Shown here: positions 1 to 11,583 of the stretch, one piece after another
How positions within the stretch are numbered: position 1 is the first letter of the stretch
How the letters are laid out: the number at the start of each line of letters is the position of its first letter
Source: Auanema rhodensis
Taxonomy: Eukaryota > Nematoda > Chromadorea > Rhabditida > Rhabditidae
Length of the DNA stretch: 64,000 nucleotides
NCBI GenBank assembly: GCA_964057225.1
Contig: OZ059894.1
Span: 2,356,001-2,420,000, forward strand
Direction: 5' to 3'
Made by a program: the position numbers and the translations under genes
Notes under the pieces: generated by a model
Told to the model about the DNA's origin: nothing
Database searches by the model: none
The model's input: the letters and a program-made list of their open reading frames with translations, nothing else

Positions 1-8
1 AAATCGAG

Positions 9-30
9 GATATAAGTGTGAACTTATATC
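9..30. repeat. Inverted repeat 1 of the monomer (9-bp arms, 4-nt loop)
   Basis: gatataagt (9-17) and acttatatc (22-30) are perfect reverse complements separated by gtga. The dyad recurs in every monomer but is not always intact. The A12C change of N-type and many S/T-like copies breaks one pair. In K and L copies the changes at 18, 19 and 24 alter the loop and break the pair 15-24. A function is not demonstrated; short dyads are common in satellites. Confidence 0.85.
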
Positions 31-40
31 AGTTGATATC

Positions 41-107
41 TCGGTGCATTTTTAAGCTAGCGCAAATCTAATAACACAGATCGACGCAGCTTAAAAATCC
101 GCATCGA
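41..107. repeat. Long imperfect hairpin of the monomer
   Basis: Pairs can be drawn by eye between 41-47 and 101-107 (7 pairs, one G.T), 48-58 and 88-98 (11 consecutive Watson-Crick pairs, attttt aagct with agctt aaaaat), 60-62 and 85-87 (3 pairs), and 66-70 and 77-81 (5 pairs), closing on loop 71-76. There is a 2-nt bulge at 99-100, a bulged base at 59 and a 3x3 internal loop. In total 26 of the 67 positions pair with a partner. The common A93G variant turns pair 53-93 into a G.U wobble. Other variants weaken the stem without compensation: A70 in A types, C81 in K, A106 in L, and A60 in four N copies (45631, 55809, 59670, 61074). The fold is possible for a transcript or an extruded strand; transcription is not shown. 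Confidence 0.8.
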
Positions 108-180
108 ATGCACTATACTACATTGAGGAACGCTTAATACAAAAATTAGTTATGATCGTTTGAAAAATAATGCATTAGTG

Positions 181-210
181 TATGTTGAGTTTCCATGTAC
201 ACTCAACATA
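181..210. repeat. Inverted repeat 3 of the monomer (9-10-bp arms, 10-nt loop)
   Basis: tatgttgagt (181-190) and actcaacata (201-210) are perfect reverse complements around a 10-nt spacer (191-200). Copies with T210 keep nine pairs. Copies with G201 keep a wobble at 190-201. The J-type A184 and the K-type A202 each break an internal pair. The dyad is therefore a constant feature of the family, but its pairing is not strictly preserved. Confidence 0.85.
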
Positions 211-216
211 GCTTCC

Positions 217-270
217 AAAAACATTTTGACAAAAATTTTTTCGAAAAATTTCAGAATAATTTAGCAAAAA
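217..270. other. Clustered A/T tracts, possible bent DNA
   Basis: Runs of four to six A or T begin at 217, 224, 231, 236, 244 and 266, several of them roughly one helical turn apart. The stretch contains the 12-bp palindrome tttttcgaaaaa (237-248). Phased A tracts are known to bend DNA and are frequent in satellites that position nucleosomes. The tracts at 217-248 are nearly invariant between monomers, while 253-271 is one of the most variable parts. Curvature is inferred, not calculated. Confidence 0.6.
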
Positions 271-1404
271 GTAGATGTTTTTAGATTTCTTTTCTCAAGG
301 CAAAGACGATGGACAATGTTATTCAACGAAAAAATTAATTCTTCAGGGTGAAAATCGAGGATATAAGTGTGAACTTATATCAGTTGATATCTCGGTGCAT
401 TTTTAAGCTAGCGCAAATCTGATAACACAGATCGACGCAGCTTGAAAATCCGCATCGAATGCACTATACTACTTTGAGAAGCGCTTAATACAAAAATTAG
501 TTATGATCGTTTGAAAAATGATGCATTAGTGTATGTTGAGTTTCCATGTACACTCAACATTGCTTCCAAAAACATTTTGACAAAAATTTTTTCGAAAAAT
601 TTCAGAATAATTTAGCAAAAAGTAGATGTTTTTAGATTTCTTTTCTCAAGGCAAAGACGATGGACAATGTTATTCAACGAAAAAATTAATTCTTCAGGGT
701 GAAAATCGAGGATATAAGTGTGAACTTATATCAGTTGATATCTCGGTGCATTTTTAAGCTAGCGCAAATCTGATAACACAGATCGACGCAGCTTAAAAAT
801 CCGCATCGAATGCACTATACTACATTGAGAAACGCTTAATACAAAAATTAGTTATGATTGTTTGAAAAATGATGCATTAGTGTATGTTGAGTTTCCATGT
901 ACGCTCAACATTGCTCCCAAAAACATTTTGACAAAAATTTTTTCGAAAAATTTCAAAATAATTTAGCAAAAAGTAGATGTTTTTAGATTCCTTTTTTCAA
1001 GGCAAAGACGATGGACAATGTTATTCAAGGAAAAAATTAATTCTTCAGGGTGAAAATCGAGGATATAAGTGTGAACTTATATCAGTTGATATCTCGGTGC
1101 ATTTTTAAGCTAGCGCAAATCTAATAACACAGATCGACGCAGCTTAAAAATCCGCATCGAATGCACTATACTACATTGAGGAACGCTTAATACAAAAATT
1201 AGTTATGATCGTTTGAAAAATAATGCATTAGTGTATGTTGAGTTTCCATGTACACTCAACATAGCTTCCAAAAACATTTTGACAAAAATTTTTTCGAAAA
1301 ATTTAAGAATAATTTAGCAAAAAGTAGATGTTTTTAGATTTCTTTTCTCAAGGCAAAGACGATGGACAATGTTATTCAACGAAAAAATTAATTCTTCAGG
1401 GTGA

Positions 1405-4400
1405 AAATCGAGGATATAAGTGTGAACTTATATCAGTTGATATCTCGGTGCTTTTTTAAGCTAGCGCAAATCTGATAACACAGATCGACGCAGCTTGAAA
1501 ATCCGCATCGAATGCACTATACTACTTTGAGAAGCGCTTAATACAAAAATTAGTTATGATCGTTTGAAAAATGATGCATTAGTGTATGTTGAGTTTCCAT
1601 GTACACTCAACATTGCTTCCAAAAACATTTTGACAAAAATTTTTTCGAAAAATTTCAGAATAATTTAGCAAAAAGTAGATGTTTTTAGATTTCTTTTCTC
1701 AAGGCAAAGACGATGGACAATGTTATTCAACGAAAAAATTAATTCTTCAGGGTGAAAATCGAGGATATAAGTGTGAACTTATATCAGTTGATATCTCGGT
1801 GCATTTTTAAGCTAGCGCAAATCTGATAACACAGATCGACGCAGCTTAAAAATCCGCATCGAATGCACTATACTACATTGAGGAACGCTTAATACAAAAA
1901 TTAGTTATGATTGTTTGAAAAATGATGCATTAGTGTATGTTGAGTTTCCATGTACACTCAACATAGCTTCCAAAAACATTTTGACAAAAATTTTTTCGAA
2001 AAATTTCGAAATAATTTAGCGAAAAGTAGATGTTTTTAGATTCCTTTTTTCAAGACAAAGACGATGGACAATGTTATTCAACGAAAAAATTAATTCTTCA
2101 GGGTGAAAATCGAGGATATAAGTGTGAACTTATATCAGTTGATATCTCGGTGCATTTTTAAGCTAGCGCAAATCTGATAACACAGATCGACGCAGCTTAA
2201 AAATCCGCATCGAATGCACTATACTACATTGAGGAACGCTTAATACAAAAATTAGTTATGATCGTTTGAAAAATAATGCATTAGTGTATGTTGAGTTTCC
2301 ATGTACACTCAACATAGCTTCCAAAAACATTTTGACAAAAATTTTTTCGAAAAATTTCAAAATAATTTAGCGAAAAGTAGATGTTTTTAGATTCCTTTTA
2401 TCAAGGCAAAGACGATGGACAATGTTATTCAACGAAAAAATTAATTCTTCAGGGTGAAAATCGAGGATATAAGTGTGAACTTATATCAGTTGATATCTCG
2501 GTGCATTTTTAAGCTAGCGCAAATCTGATAACACAGATCGACGCAGCTTGAAAATCCGCATCGAATGCACTATACTACATTGAGAAACGCTTAATACAAA
2601 AATTAGTTATGATTGTTTGAAAAATGATGCATTAGTGTATGTTGAGTTTCCATGTACGCTCAACATTGCTTCCAAAAACATTTTGACAAAAATTTTTTCG
2701 AAAAATTTCAAAATAATTTAGCAAAAAATAGATGTTTTTAGATTCCTTTTTTCAAGGCAAAGACGATGGACAATGTTATTCAACGAAAAAATTAATTCTT
2801 CAGGGTGAAAATCGAGGATATAAGTGTGAACTTATATCAGTTGAGATCTCGGTGCATTTTTAAGCTAGCGCAAATCTGATAACACAGATCGACGCAGCTT
2901 AAAAATCCGCATCGAATGCACTATACTACATTGAGAAACGCTTAATACAAAAATTAGTTATGATTGTTTGAAAAATGATGCATTAGTGTATGTTGAGTTT
3001 CCATGTACGCTCAACATTGCTCCCAAAAACATTTTGACAAAAATTTTTTCGAAAAATTTCAAAATAATTTAGCAAAAAGTAGATGTTTTTAGATTCCTTT
3101 TTTCAAGGCAAAGACGATGGACAATGTTATTCAAGGAAAAAATTAATTCTTCAGGGTGAAAATCGAGGATATAAGTGTGAACTTATATCAGTTGATATCT
3201 CGGTGCATTTTTAAGCTAGCGCAAATCTAATAACACAGATCGACGCAGCTTAAAAATCCGCATCGAATGCACTATACTACATTGAGGAACGCTTAATACA
3301 AAAATTAGTTATGATCGTTTGAAAAATAATGCATTAGTGTATGTTGAGTTTCCATGTACACTCAACATAGCTTCCAAAAACATTTTGACAAAAATTTTTT
3401 CGAAAAATTTCATAATAATTTAGCAAAAAGTAGATGTTTTTAGATTTCTTTTCTCAAGGCAAAGACGATGGACAATGTTATTCAACGAAAAAATTAATTC
3501 TTCAGGGTGAAAATCGAGGATATAAGTGTGAACTTATATCAGTTGATATCTCGGTGCATTTTTAAGCTAGCGCAAATCTGATAACACAGATCGACGCAGC
3601 TTGAAAATCCGCATCGAATGCACTATACTACTTTGAGAAGCGCTTAATACAAAAATTAGTTATGATCGTTTGAAAAATGATGCATTAGTGTATGTTGAGT
3701 TTCCATGTACACTCAACATTGCTTCCAAAAACATTTTGACAAAAATTTTTTCGAAAAATTTCAGAATAATTTAGCAAAAAGTAGATGTTTTTAGATTTCT
3801 TTTCTCAAGGCAAAGACGATGGACAATGTTATTCAACGAAAAAATTAATTCTTCAGGGTGAAAATCGAGGATATAAGTGTGAACTTATATCAGTTGATAT
3901 CTCGGTGCATTTTTAAGCTAGCGCAAATCTGATAACACAGATCGACGCAGCTTGAAAATCCGCATCGAATGCACTATACTACATTGAGGAACGCTTAATA
4001 CAAAAATTAGTTATGATCGTTTGAAAAATAATGCATTAGTGTATGTTGAGTTTCCATGTACACTCAACATAGCTTCCAAAAACATTTTGACAAAAATTTT
4101 TTCGAAAAATTTCAGAATAATTTAGCAAAAAGTAGATGTTTTTAGATTTCTTTTCTCAAGGCAAAGACGATGGACAATGTTATTCAACGAAAAAATTAAT
4201 TCTTCAGGGTGAAAATCGAGGATATAAGTGTGAACTTATATCAGTTGATATCTCGGTGCATTTTTAAGCTAGCGCAAATCTGATAACACAGATCGACGCA
4301 GCTTGAAAATCCGCATCGAATGCACTATACTACTTTGAGAAGCGCTTAATACAAAAATTAGTTATGATCGTTTGAAAAATGATGCATTAGTGTATGTTGA

Positions 4401-4914
4401 GTTTCCATGTACACTCAACATTGCTTCCAAAAACATTTTGACAAAAATTTTTTCGAAAAATTTCAGAATAATTTAGCAAAAAGTAGATGTTTTTAGATTT
4501 CTTTTCTCAAGGCAAAGACGATGGACAATGTTATTCAACGAAAAAATTAATTCTTCAGGGTGAAAATCGAGGATATAAGTGTGAACTTATATCAGTTGAT
4601 ATCTCGGTGCATTTTTAAGCTAGCGCAAATCTGATAACACAGATCGACGCAGCTTGAAAATCCGCATCGAATGCACTATACTACATTGAGGAACGCTTAA
4701 TACAAAAATTAGTTATGATCGTTTGAAAAATAATGCATTAGTGTATGTTGAGTTTCCATGTACACTCAACATAGCTTCCAAAAACATTTTGACAAAAATT
4801 TTTTCGAAAAATTTCAGAATAATTTAGCAAAAAGTAGATGTTTTTAGATTTCTTTTCTCAAGGCAAAGACGATGGACAATGTTATTCAACGAAAAAATTA
4901 ATTCTTCAGGGTGA
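1405..4914 (+). repeat. 10-monomer higher-order unit, copy 1 (3510 bp)
   Basis: Monomers 5-14 have the order B-D-E-F-C-A-B-A-B-A. The same order is found 3510 bp downstream in monomers 15-21 and in the first two thirds of monomer 22. Differences between the copies are few: monomer 5 has gctttttt where monomer 15 has gcattttt, and monomer 10 has ttcataata where monomer 20 has ttcagaata. E, with A294, and D, with G253, G266 and A300, are useful landmarks. The last four monomers of the copy include a nearly pure A-B dimer repeat. Confidence 0.8.
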
Positions 4915-5265
4915 AAATCGAGGATATAAGTGTGAACTTATATCAGTTGATATCTCGGTGCATTTTTAAGCTAGCGCAAATCTGATAACACAGATCGACG
5001 CAGCTTGAAAATCCGCATCGAATGCACTATACTACTTTGAGAAGCGCTTAATACAAAAATTAGTTATGATCGTTTGAAAAATGATGCATTAGTGTATGTT
5101 GAGTTTCCATGTACACTCAACATTGCTTCCAAAAACATTTTGACAAAAATTTTTTCGAAAAATTTCAGAATAATTTAGCAAAAAGTAGATGTTTTTAGAT
5201 TTCTTTTCTCAAGGCAAAGACGATGGACAATGTTATTCAACGAAAAAATTAATTCTTCAGGGTGA
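3862..5265 (+). repeat. Tandem A-B dimer, two copies of 702 bp
   Basis: Monomers 12-13 (3862-4563) and 14-15 (4564-5265) look identical at every diagnostic position I compared. The A copies here carry G70 and G93 in contrast to the standard A type. This is a recent-looking dimer duplication that sits across the joint between the two 10-monomer units. Confidence 0.8.
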
Positions 5266-8200
5266 AAATCGAGGATATAAGTGTGAACTTATATCAGTTG
5301 ATATCTCGGTGCATTTTTAAGCTAGCGCAAATCTGATAACACAGATCGACGCAGCTTAAAAATCCGCATCGAATGCACTATACTACATTGAGGAACGCTT
5401 AATACAAAAATTAGTTATGATTGTTTGAAAAATGATGCATTAGTGTATGTTGAGTTTCCATGTACACTCAACATAGCTTCCAAAAACATTTTGACAAAAA
5501 TTTTTTCGAAAAATTTCGAAATAATTTAGCGAAAAGTAGATGTTTTTAGATTCCTTTTTTCAAGACAAAGACGATGGACAATGTTATTCAACGAAAAAAT
5601 TAATTCTTCAGGGTGAAAATCGAGGATATAAGTGTGAACTTATATCAGTTGATATCTCGGTGCATTTTTAAGCTAGCGCAAATCTGATAACACAGATCGA
5701 CGCAGCTTAAAAATCCGCATCGAATGCACTATACTACATTGAGGAACGCTTAATACAAAAATTAGTTATGATCGTTTGAAAAATAATGCATTAGTGTATG
5801 TTGAGTTTCCATGTACACTCAACATAGCTTCCAAAAACATTTTGACAAAAATTTTTTCGAAAAATTTCAAAATAATTTAGCGAAAAGTAGATGTTTTTAG
5901 ATTCCTTTTATCAAGGCAAAGACGATGGACAATGTTATTCAACGAAAAAATTAATTCTTCAGGGTGAAAATCGAGGATATAAGTGTGAACTTATATCAGT
6001 TGATATCTCGGTGCATTTTTAAGCTAGCGCAAATCTGATAACACAGATCGACGCAGCTTGAAAATCCGCATCGAATGCACTATACTACATTGAGAAACGC
6101 TTAATACAAAAATTAGTTATGATTGTTTGAAAAATGATGCATTAGTGTATGTTGAGTTTCCATGTACGCTCAACATTGCTTCCAAAAACATTTTGACAAA
6201 AATTTTTTCGAAAAATTTCAAAATAATTTAGCAAAAAATAGATGTTTTTAGATTCCTTTTTTCAAGGCAAAGACGATGGACAATGTTATTCAACGAAAAA
6301 ATTAATTCTTCAGGGTGAAAATCGAGGATATAAGTGTGAACTTATATCAGTTGAGATCTCGGTGCATTTTTAAGCTAGCGCAAATCTGATAACACAGATC
6401 GACGCAGCTTAAAAATCCGCATCGAATGCACTATACTACATTGAGAAACGCTTAATACAAAAATTAGTTATGATTGTTTGAAAAATGATGCATTAGTGTA
6501 TGTTGAGTTTCCATGTACGCTCAACATTGCTCCCAAAAACATTTTGACAAAAATTTTTTCGAAAAATTTCAAAATAATTTAGCAAAAAGTAGATGTTTTT
6601 AGATTCCTTTTTTCAAGGCAAAGACGATGGACAATGTTATTCAAGGAAAAAATTAATTCTTCAGGGTGAAAATCGAGGATATAAGTGTGAACTTATATCA
6701 GTTGATATCTCGGTGCATTTTTAAGCTAGCGCAAATCTAATAACACAGATCGACGCAGCTTAAAAATCCGCATCGAATGCACTATACTACATTGAGGAAC
6801 GCTTAATACAAAAATTAGTTATGATCGTTTGAAAAATAATGCATTAGTGTATGTTGAGTTTCCATGTACACTCAACATAGCTTCCAAAAACATTTTGACA
6901 AAAATTTTTTCGAAAAATTTCAGAATAATTTAGCAAAAAGTAGATGTTTTTAGATTTCTTTTCTCAAGGCAAAGACGATGGACAATGTTATTCAACGAAA
7001 AAATTAATTCTTCAGGGTGAAAATCGAGGATATAAGTGTGAACTTATATCAGTTGATATCTCGGTGCATTTTTAAGCTAGCGCAAATCTGATAACACAGA
7101 TCGACGCAGCTTGAAAATCCGCATCGAATGCACTATACTACTTTGAGAAGCGCTTAATACAAAAATTAGTTATGATCGTTTGAAAAATGATGCATTAGTG
7201 TATGTTGAGTTTCCATGTACACTCAACATTGCTTCCAAAAACATTTTGACAAAAATTTTTTCGAAAAATTTCAGAATAATTTAGCAAAAAGTAGATGTTT
7301 TTAGATTTCTTTTCTCAAGGCAAAGACGATGGACAATGTTATTCAACGAAAAAATTAATTCTTCAGGGTGAAAATCGAGGATATAAGTGTGAACTTATAT
7401 CAGTTGATATCTCGGTGCATTTTTAAGCTAGCGCAAATCTGATAACACAGATCGACGCAGCTTGAAAATCCGCATCGAATGCACTATACTACATTGAGGA
7501 ACGCTTAATACAAAAATTAGTTATGATCGTTTGAAAAATAATGCATTAGTGTATGTTGAGTTTCCATGTACACTCAACATAGCTTCCAAAAACATTTTGA
7601 CAAAAATTTTTTCGAAAAATTTCGAAATAATTTAGCGAAAAGTAGATGTTTTTAGATTCCTTTTTTCAAGACAAAGACGATGGACAATGTTATTCAACGA
7701 AAAAATTAATTCTTCAGGGTGAAAATCGAGGATATAAGTGTGAACTTATATCAGTTGATATCTCGGTGCATTTTTAAGCTAGCGCAAATCTGATAACACA
7801 GATCGACGCAGCTTGAAAATCCGCATCGAATGCACTATACTACATTGAGAAACGCTTAATACAAAAATTAGTTATGATTGTTTGAAAAATGATGCATTAG
7901 TGTATGTTGAGTTTCCATGTACGCTCAACATTGCTCCCAAAAACATTTTGACAAAAATTTTTTCGAAAAATTTCAAAATAATTTAGCAAAAAGTAGATGT
8001 TTTTAGATTCCTTTTTTCAAGGCAAAGACGATGGACAATGTTATTCAACGAAAAAATTAATTCTTCAGGGTGAAAATCGAGGATATAAGTGTGAACTTAT
8101 ATCAGTTGATATCTCGGTGCATTTTTAAGCTAGCGCAAATCTAATAACACAGATCGACGCAGCTTAAAAATCCGCATCGAATGCACTATACTACATTAAG

Positions 8201-8424
8201 GAACGCTTAATACAAAAATTAGTTATGATCGTTTGAAAAATAATGCATTAGTGTATGTTGAGTTTCCATGTACACTCAACATAGCTTCCAAAAACATTTT
8301 GACAAAAATTTTTTCGAAAAATTTCAGAATAATTTAGCAAAAAGTAGATGTTTTTAGATTTCTTTTCTCAAGGCAAAGACGATGGACAATGTTATTCAAC
8401 GAAAAAATTAATTCTTCAGGGTGA
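4915..8424 (+). repeat. 10-monomer higher-order unit, copy 2 (diverged at its end)
   Basis: Monomers 15-24. The match to copy 1 holds from 4915 to about 7623, inside monomer 22. Monomer 22 begins like monomer 12 but from position 253 onward is D-like (G253, G266, A300), so it is a mosaic. Monomer 23 is a C-like copy with G93, and monomer 24 is an A with cattaagg. The match ends within a monomer, as expected for an exchange or conversion breakpoint inside the repeat. Confidence 0.75.
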
Positions 8425-11400
8425 AAATCGAGGATATAAGTGTGAACTTATATCAGTTGAGATCTCGGTGCATTTTTAAGCTAGCGCAAATCTGATAACA
8501 CAGATCGACGCAGCTTAAAAATCCGCATCGAATGCACTATACTACATTGAGAAACGCTTAATACAAAAATTAGTTATGATTGTTTGAAAAATGATGCATT
8601 AGTGTATGTTGAGTTTCCATGTACGCTCAACATTGCTCCCAAAAACATTTTGACAAAAATTTTTTCGAAAAATTTCAAAATAATTTAGCAAAAAGTAGAT
8701 GTTTTTAGATTCCTTTTTTCAAGGCAAAGACGATGGACAATGTTATTCAAGGAAAAAATTAATTCTTCAGGGTGAAAATCGAGGATATAAGTGTGAACTT
8801 ATATCAGTTGATATCTCGGTGCATTTTTAAGCTAGCGCAAATCTAATAACACAGATCGACGCAGCTTAAAAATCCGCATCGAATGCACTATACTACATTG
8901 AGGAACGCTTAATACAAAAATTAGTTATGATCGTTTGAAAAATAATGCATTAGTGTATGTTGAGTTTCCATGTACACTCAACATAGCTTCCAAAAACATT
9001 TTGACAAAAATTTTTTCGAAAAATTTCAGAATAATTTAGCAAAAAGTAGATGTTTTTAGATTTCTTTTCTCAAGGCAAAGACGATGGACAATGTTATTCA
9101 ACGAAAAAATTAATTCTTCAGGGTGAAAATCGAGGATATAAGTGTGAACTTATATCAGTTGATATCTCGGTGCATTTTTAAGCTAGCGCAAATCTGATAA
9201 CACAGATCGACGCAGCTTGAAAATCCGCATCGAATGCACTATACTACTTTGAGAAGCGCTTAATACAAAAATTAGTTATGATCGTTTGAAAAATGATGCA
9301 TTAGTGTATGTTGAGTTTCCATGTACACTCAACATTGCTTCCAAAAACATTTTGACAAAAATTTTTTCGAAAAATTTCAGAATAATTTAGCAAAAAGTAG
9401 ATGTTTTTAGATTTCTTTTCTCAAGGCAAAGACGATGGACAATGTTATTCAACGAAAAAATTAATTCTTCAGGGTGAAAATCGAGGATATAAGTGTGAAC
9501 TTATATCAGTTGATATCTCGGTGCATTTTTAAGCTAGCGCAAATCTGATAACACAGATCGACGCAGCTTAAAAATCCGCATCGAATGCACTATACTACAT
9601 TGAGGAACGCTTAATACAAAAATTAGTTATGATTGTTTGAAAAATGATGCATTAGTGTATGTTGAGTTTCCATGTACACTCAACATAGCTTCCAAAAACA
9701 TTTTGACAAAAATTTTTTCGAAAAATTTCGAAATAATTTAGCGAAAAGTAGATGTTTTTAGATTCCTTTTTTCAAGACAAAGACGATGGACAATGTTATT
9801 CAACGAAAAAATTAATTCTTCAGGGTGAAAATCGAGGATATAAGTGTGAACTTATATCAGTTGATATCTCGGTGCATTTTTAAGCTAGCGCAAATCTGAT
9901 AACACAGATCGACGTAGCTTGAAAATCCGCATCGAATGCACTATACTACATTGAGAAACGCTTAATACAAAAATTAGTTATGATTGTTTGAAAAATGATG
10001 CATTAGTGTATGTTGAGTTTCCATGTACGCTCAACATTGCTCCCAAAAACATTTTGACAAAAATTTTTTCGAAAAATTTCAAAATAATTTAGCAAAAAGT
10101 AGATGTTTTTAGATTCCTTTTTTCAAGGCAAAGACGATGGACAATGTTATTCAACGAAAAAATTAATTCTTCAGGGTGAAAATCGAGGATATAAGTGTGA
10201 ACTTATATCAGTTGATATCTCGGTGCATTTTTAAGCTAGCGCAAATCTAATAACACAGATCGACGCAGCTTAAAAATCCGCATCGAATGCACTATACTAC
10301 ATTGAGGAACGCTTAATACAAAAATTAGTTATGATCGTTTGAAAAATAATGCATTAGTGTATGTTGAGTTTCCATGTACACTCAACATAGCTTCCAAAAA
10401 CATTTTGACAAAAATTTTTTCGAAAAATTTCAGAATAATTTAGCAAAAAGTAGATGTTTTTAGATTTCTTTTCTCAAGGCAAAGACGATGGACAATGTTA
10501 TTCAACGAAAAAATTAATTCTTCAGGGTGAAAATCGAGGATATAAGTGTGAACTTATATCAGTTGATATCTCGGTGCATTTTTAAGCTAGCGCAAATCTG
10601 ATAACACAGATCGACGCAGCTTGAAAATCCGCATCGAATGCACTATACTACTTTGAGAAGCGCTTAATACAAAAATTAGTTATGATTGTTTGAAAAATGA
10701 TGCATTAGTGTATGTTGAGTTTCCATGTACGCTCAACATTGCTCCCAAAAACATTTTGACAAAAATTTTTTCGAAAAATTTCAAAATAATTTAGCAAAAA
10801 GTAGATGTTTTTAGATTCCTTTTTTCAAGGCAAAGACGATGGACAATGTTATTCAACGAAAAAATTAATTCTTCAGGGTGAAAATCGAGGATATAAGTGT
10901 GAACTTATATCAGTTGATATCTCGGTGCATTTTTAAGCTAGCGCAAATCTAATAACACAGATCGACGCAGCTTAAAAATCCGCATCGAATGCACTATACT
11001 ACATTGAGGAACGCTTAATACAAAAATTAGTTATGATCGTTTGAAAAATAATGCATTAGTGTATGTTGAGTTTCCATGTACACTCAACATAGCTTCCAAA
11101 AACATTTTGACAAAAATTTTTTCGAAAAATTTCAGAATAATTTAGCAAAAAGTAGATGTTTTTAGATTTCTTTTCTCAAGGCAAAGACGATGGACAATGT
11201 TATTCAACGAAAAAATTAATTCTTCAGGGTGAAAATCGAGGATATAAGTGTGAACTTATATCAGTTGATATCTCGGTGCATTTTTAAGCTAGCGCAAATC
11301 TGATAACACAGATCGACGCAGCTTGAAAATCCGCATCGAATGCACTATACTACTTTGAGAAGCGCTTAATACAAAAATTAGTTATGATCGTTTGAAAAAT

Positions 11401-11583
11401 GATGCATTAGTGTATGTTGAGTTTCCATGTACACTCAACATTGCTTCCAAAAACATTTTGACAAAAATTTTTTCGAAAAATTTCAGAATAATTTAGCAAA
11501 AAGTAGATGTTTTTAGATTTCTTTTCTCAAGGCAAAGACGATGGACAATGTTATTCAACGAAAAAATTAATTCTTCAGGGTGA
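8425..11583 (+). repeat. C-A-B-D-C-A-B/C-A-B segment (monomers 25-33)
   Basis: The core tetramer A-B-D-C occupies 8776-10179 (1404 bp). The same tetramer is seen again at 34750-36153, 25974 bp (74 monomers) away. Monomer 31 (10531) is a mosaic: its first part is B-type (T122, G93, G130) and the rest is C-type (T157, G201, C214, A254). Monomer 25 (8425) has G37, creating agatct in place of the usual gatatc. Monomer 29 carries a private cgtagctt change. Confidence 0.75.

Larger units (their letters stand above)
1..351 (+). repeat. Reference satellite monomer (monomer 1, type A)
   Basis: This copy serves as the coordinate reference, so window and monomer positions are the same here. It has 53 C and 57 G (31.3% G+C) and 12 CpG. 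Its parts are: an inverted repeat at 9-30; a long imperfect hairpin at 41-107; a moderately variable stretch at 108-180; an inverted repeat at 181-210; an A/T-tract cluster at 217-270; the most variable part at about 245-294; a T-rich stretch at 278-296; and a nearly invariant segment running from about 341 across the junction to position 4 of the next copy. A GCTAGC (NheI) site at 56-61 and GATATC (EcoRV) at 35-40 occur in most copies. Type A has A70, G127 G128, A169, A210, G254 and C294. No clear half-length (about 175-bp) internal duplication is visible, although 351 bp is close to two nucleosome repeats. Confidence 0.95.
1..1404 (+). repeat. Monomers 1-4, order A-B-C-A
   Basis: Monomer 1 (1) and monomer 4 (1054) are type A; monomer 2 (352) is type B; monomer 3 (703) is type C, with T157, G201, C214 and the unusual tattcaagg near its end. 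The order C-A-B-D seen in monomers 3-6 recurs at 8425-9828 (monomers 25-28), with the difference that the later C has G37. The stretch lies just upstream of a 10-monomer duplication. Confidence 0.75.

Noticed and set aside
66-101. Hammerhead-ribozyme-like motif (ctgata followed by gaaa), as found in some animal satellites
   Set aside because: The core needs CTGATGA; here it is CTGATAA, and the bases between it and the GAAA do not form a stem II. GAAA itself exists only in copies with G93.
240-255. A CENP-B-like box at ttcgaaaaatttcaga on the plus strand
   Set aside because: TTCG and the central A are correctly spaced, but the CGGG part is absent (tcag or tcaa) and the region is simple A/T-rich sequence.
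1-351. The 351-bp monomer as a dimer of two related ~175-bp halves
   Set aside because: Comparing the halves by eye gives only short A/T-rich matches, no consistent alignment.
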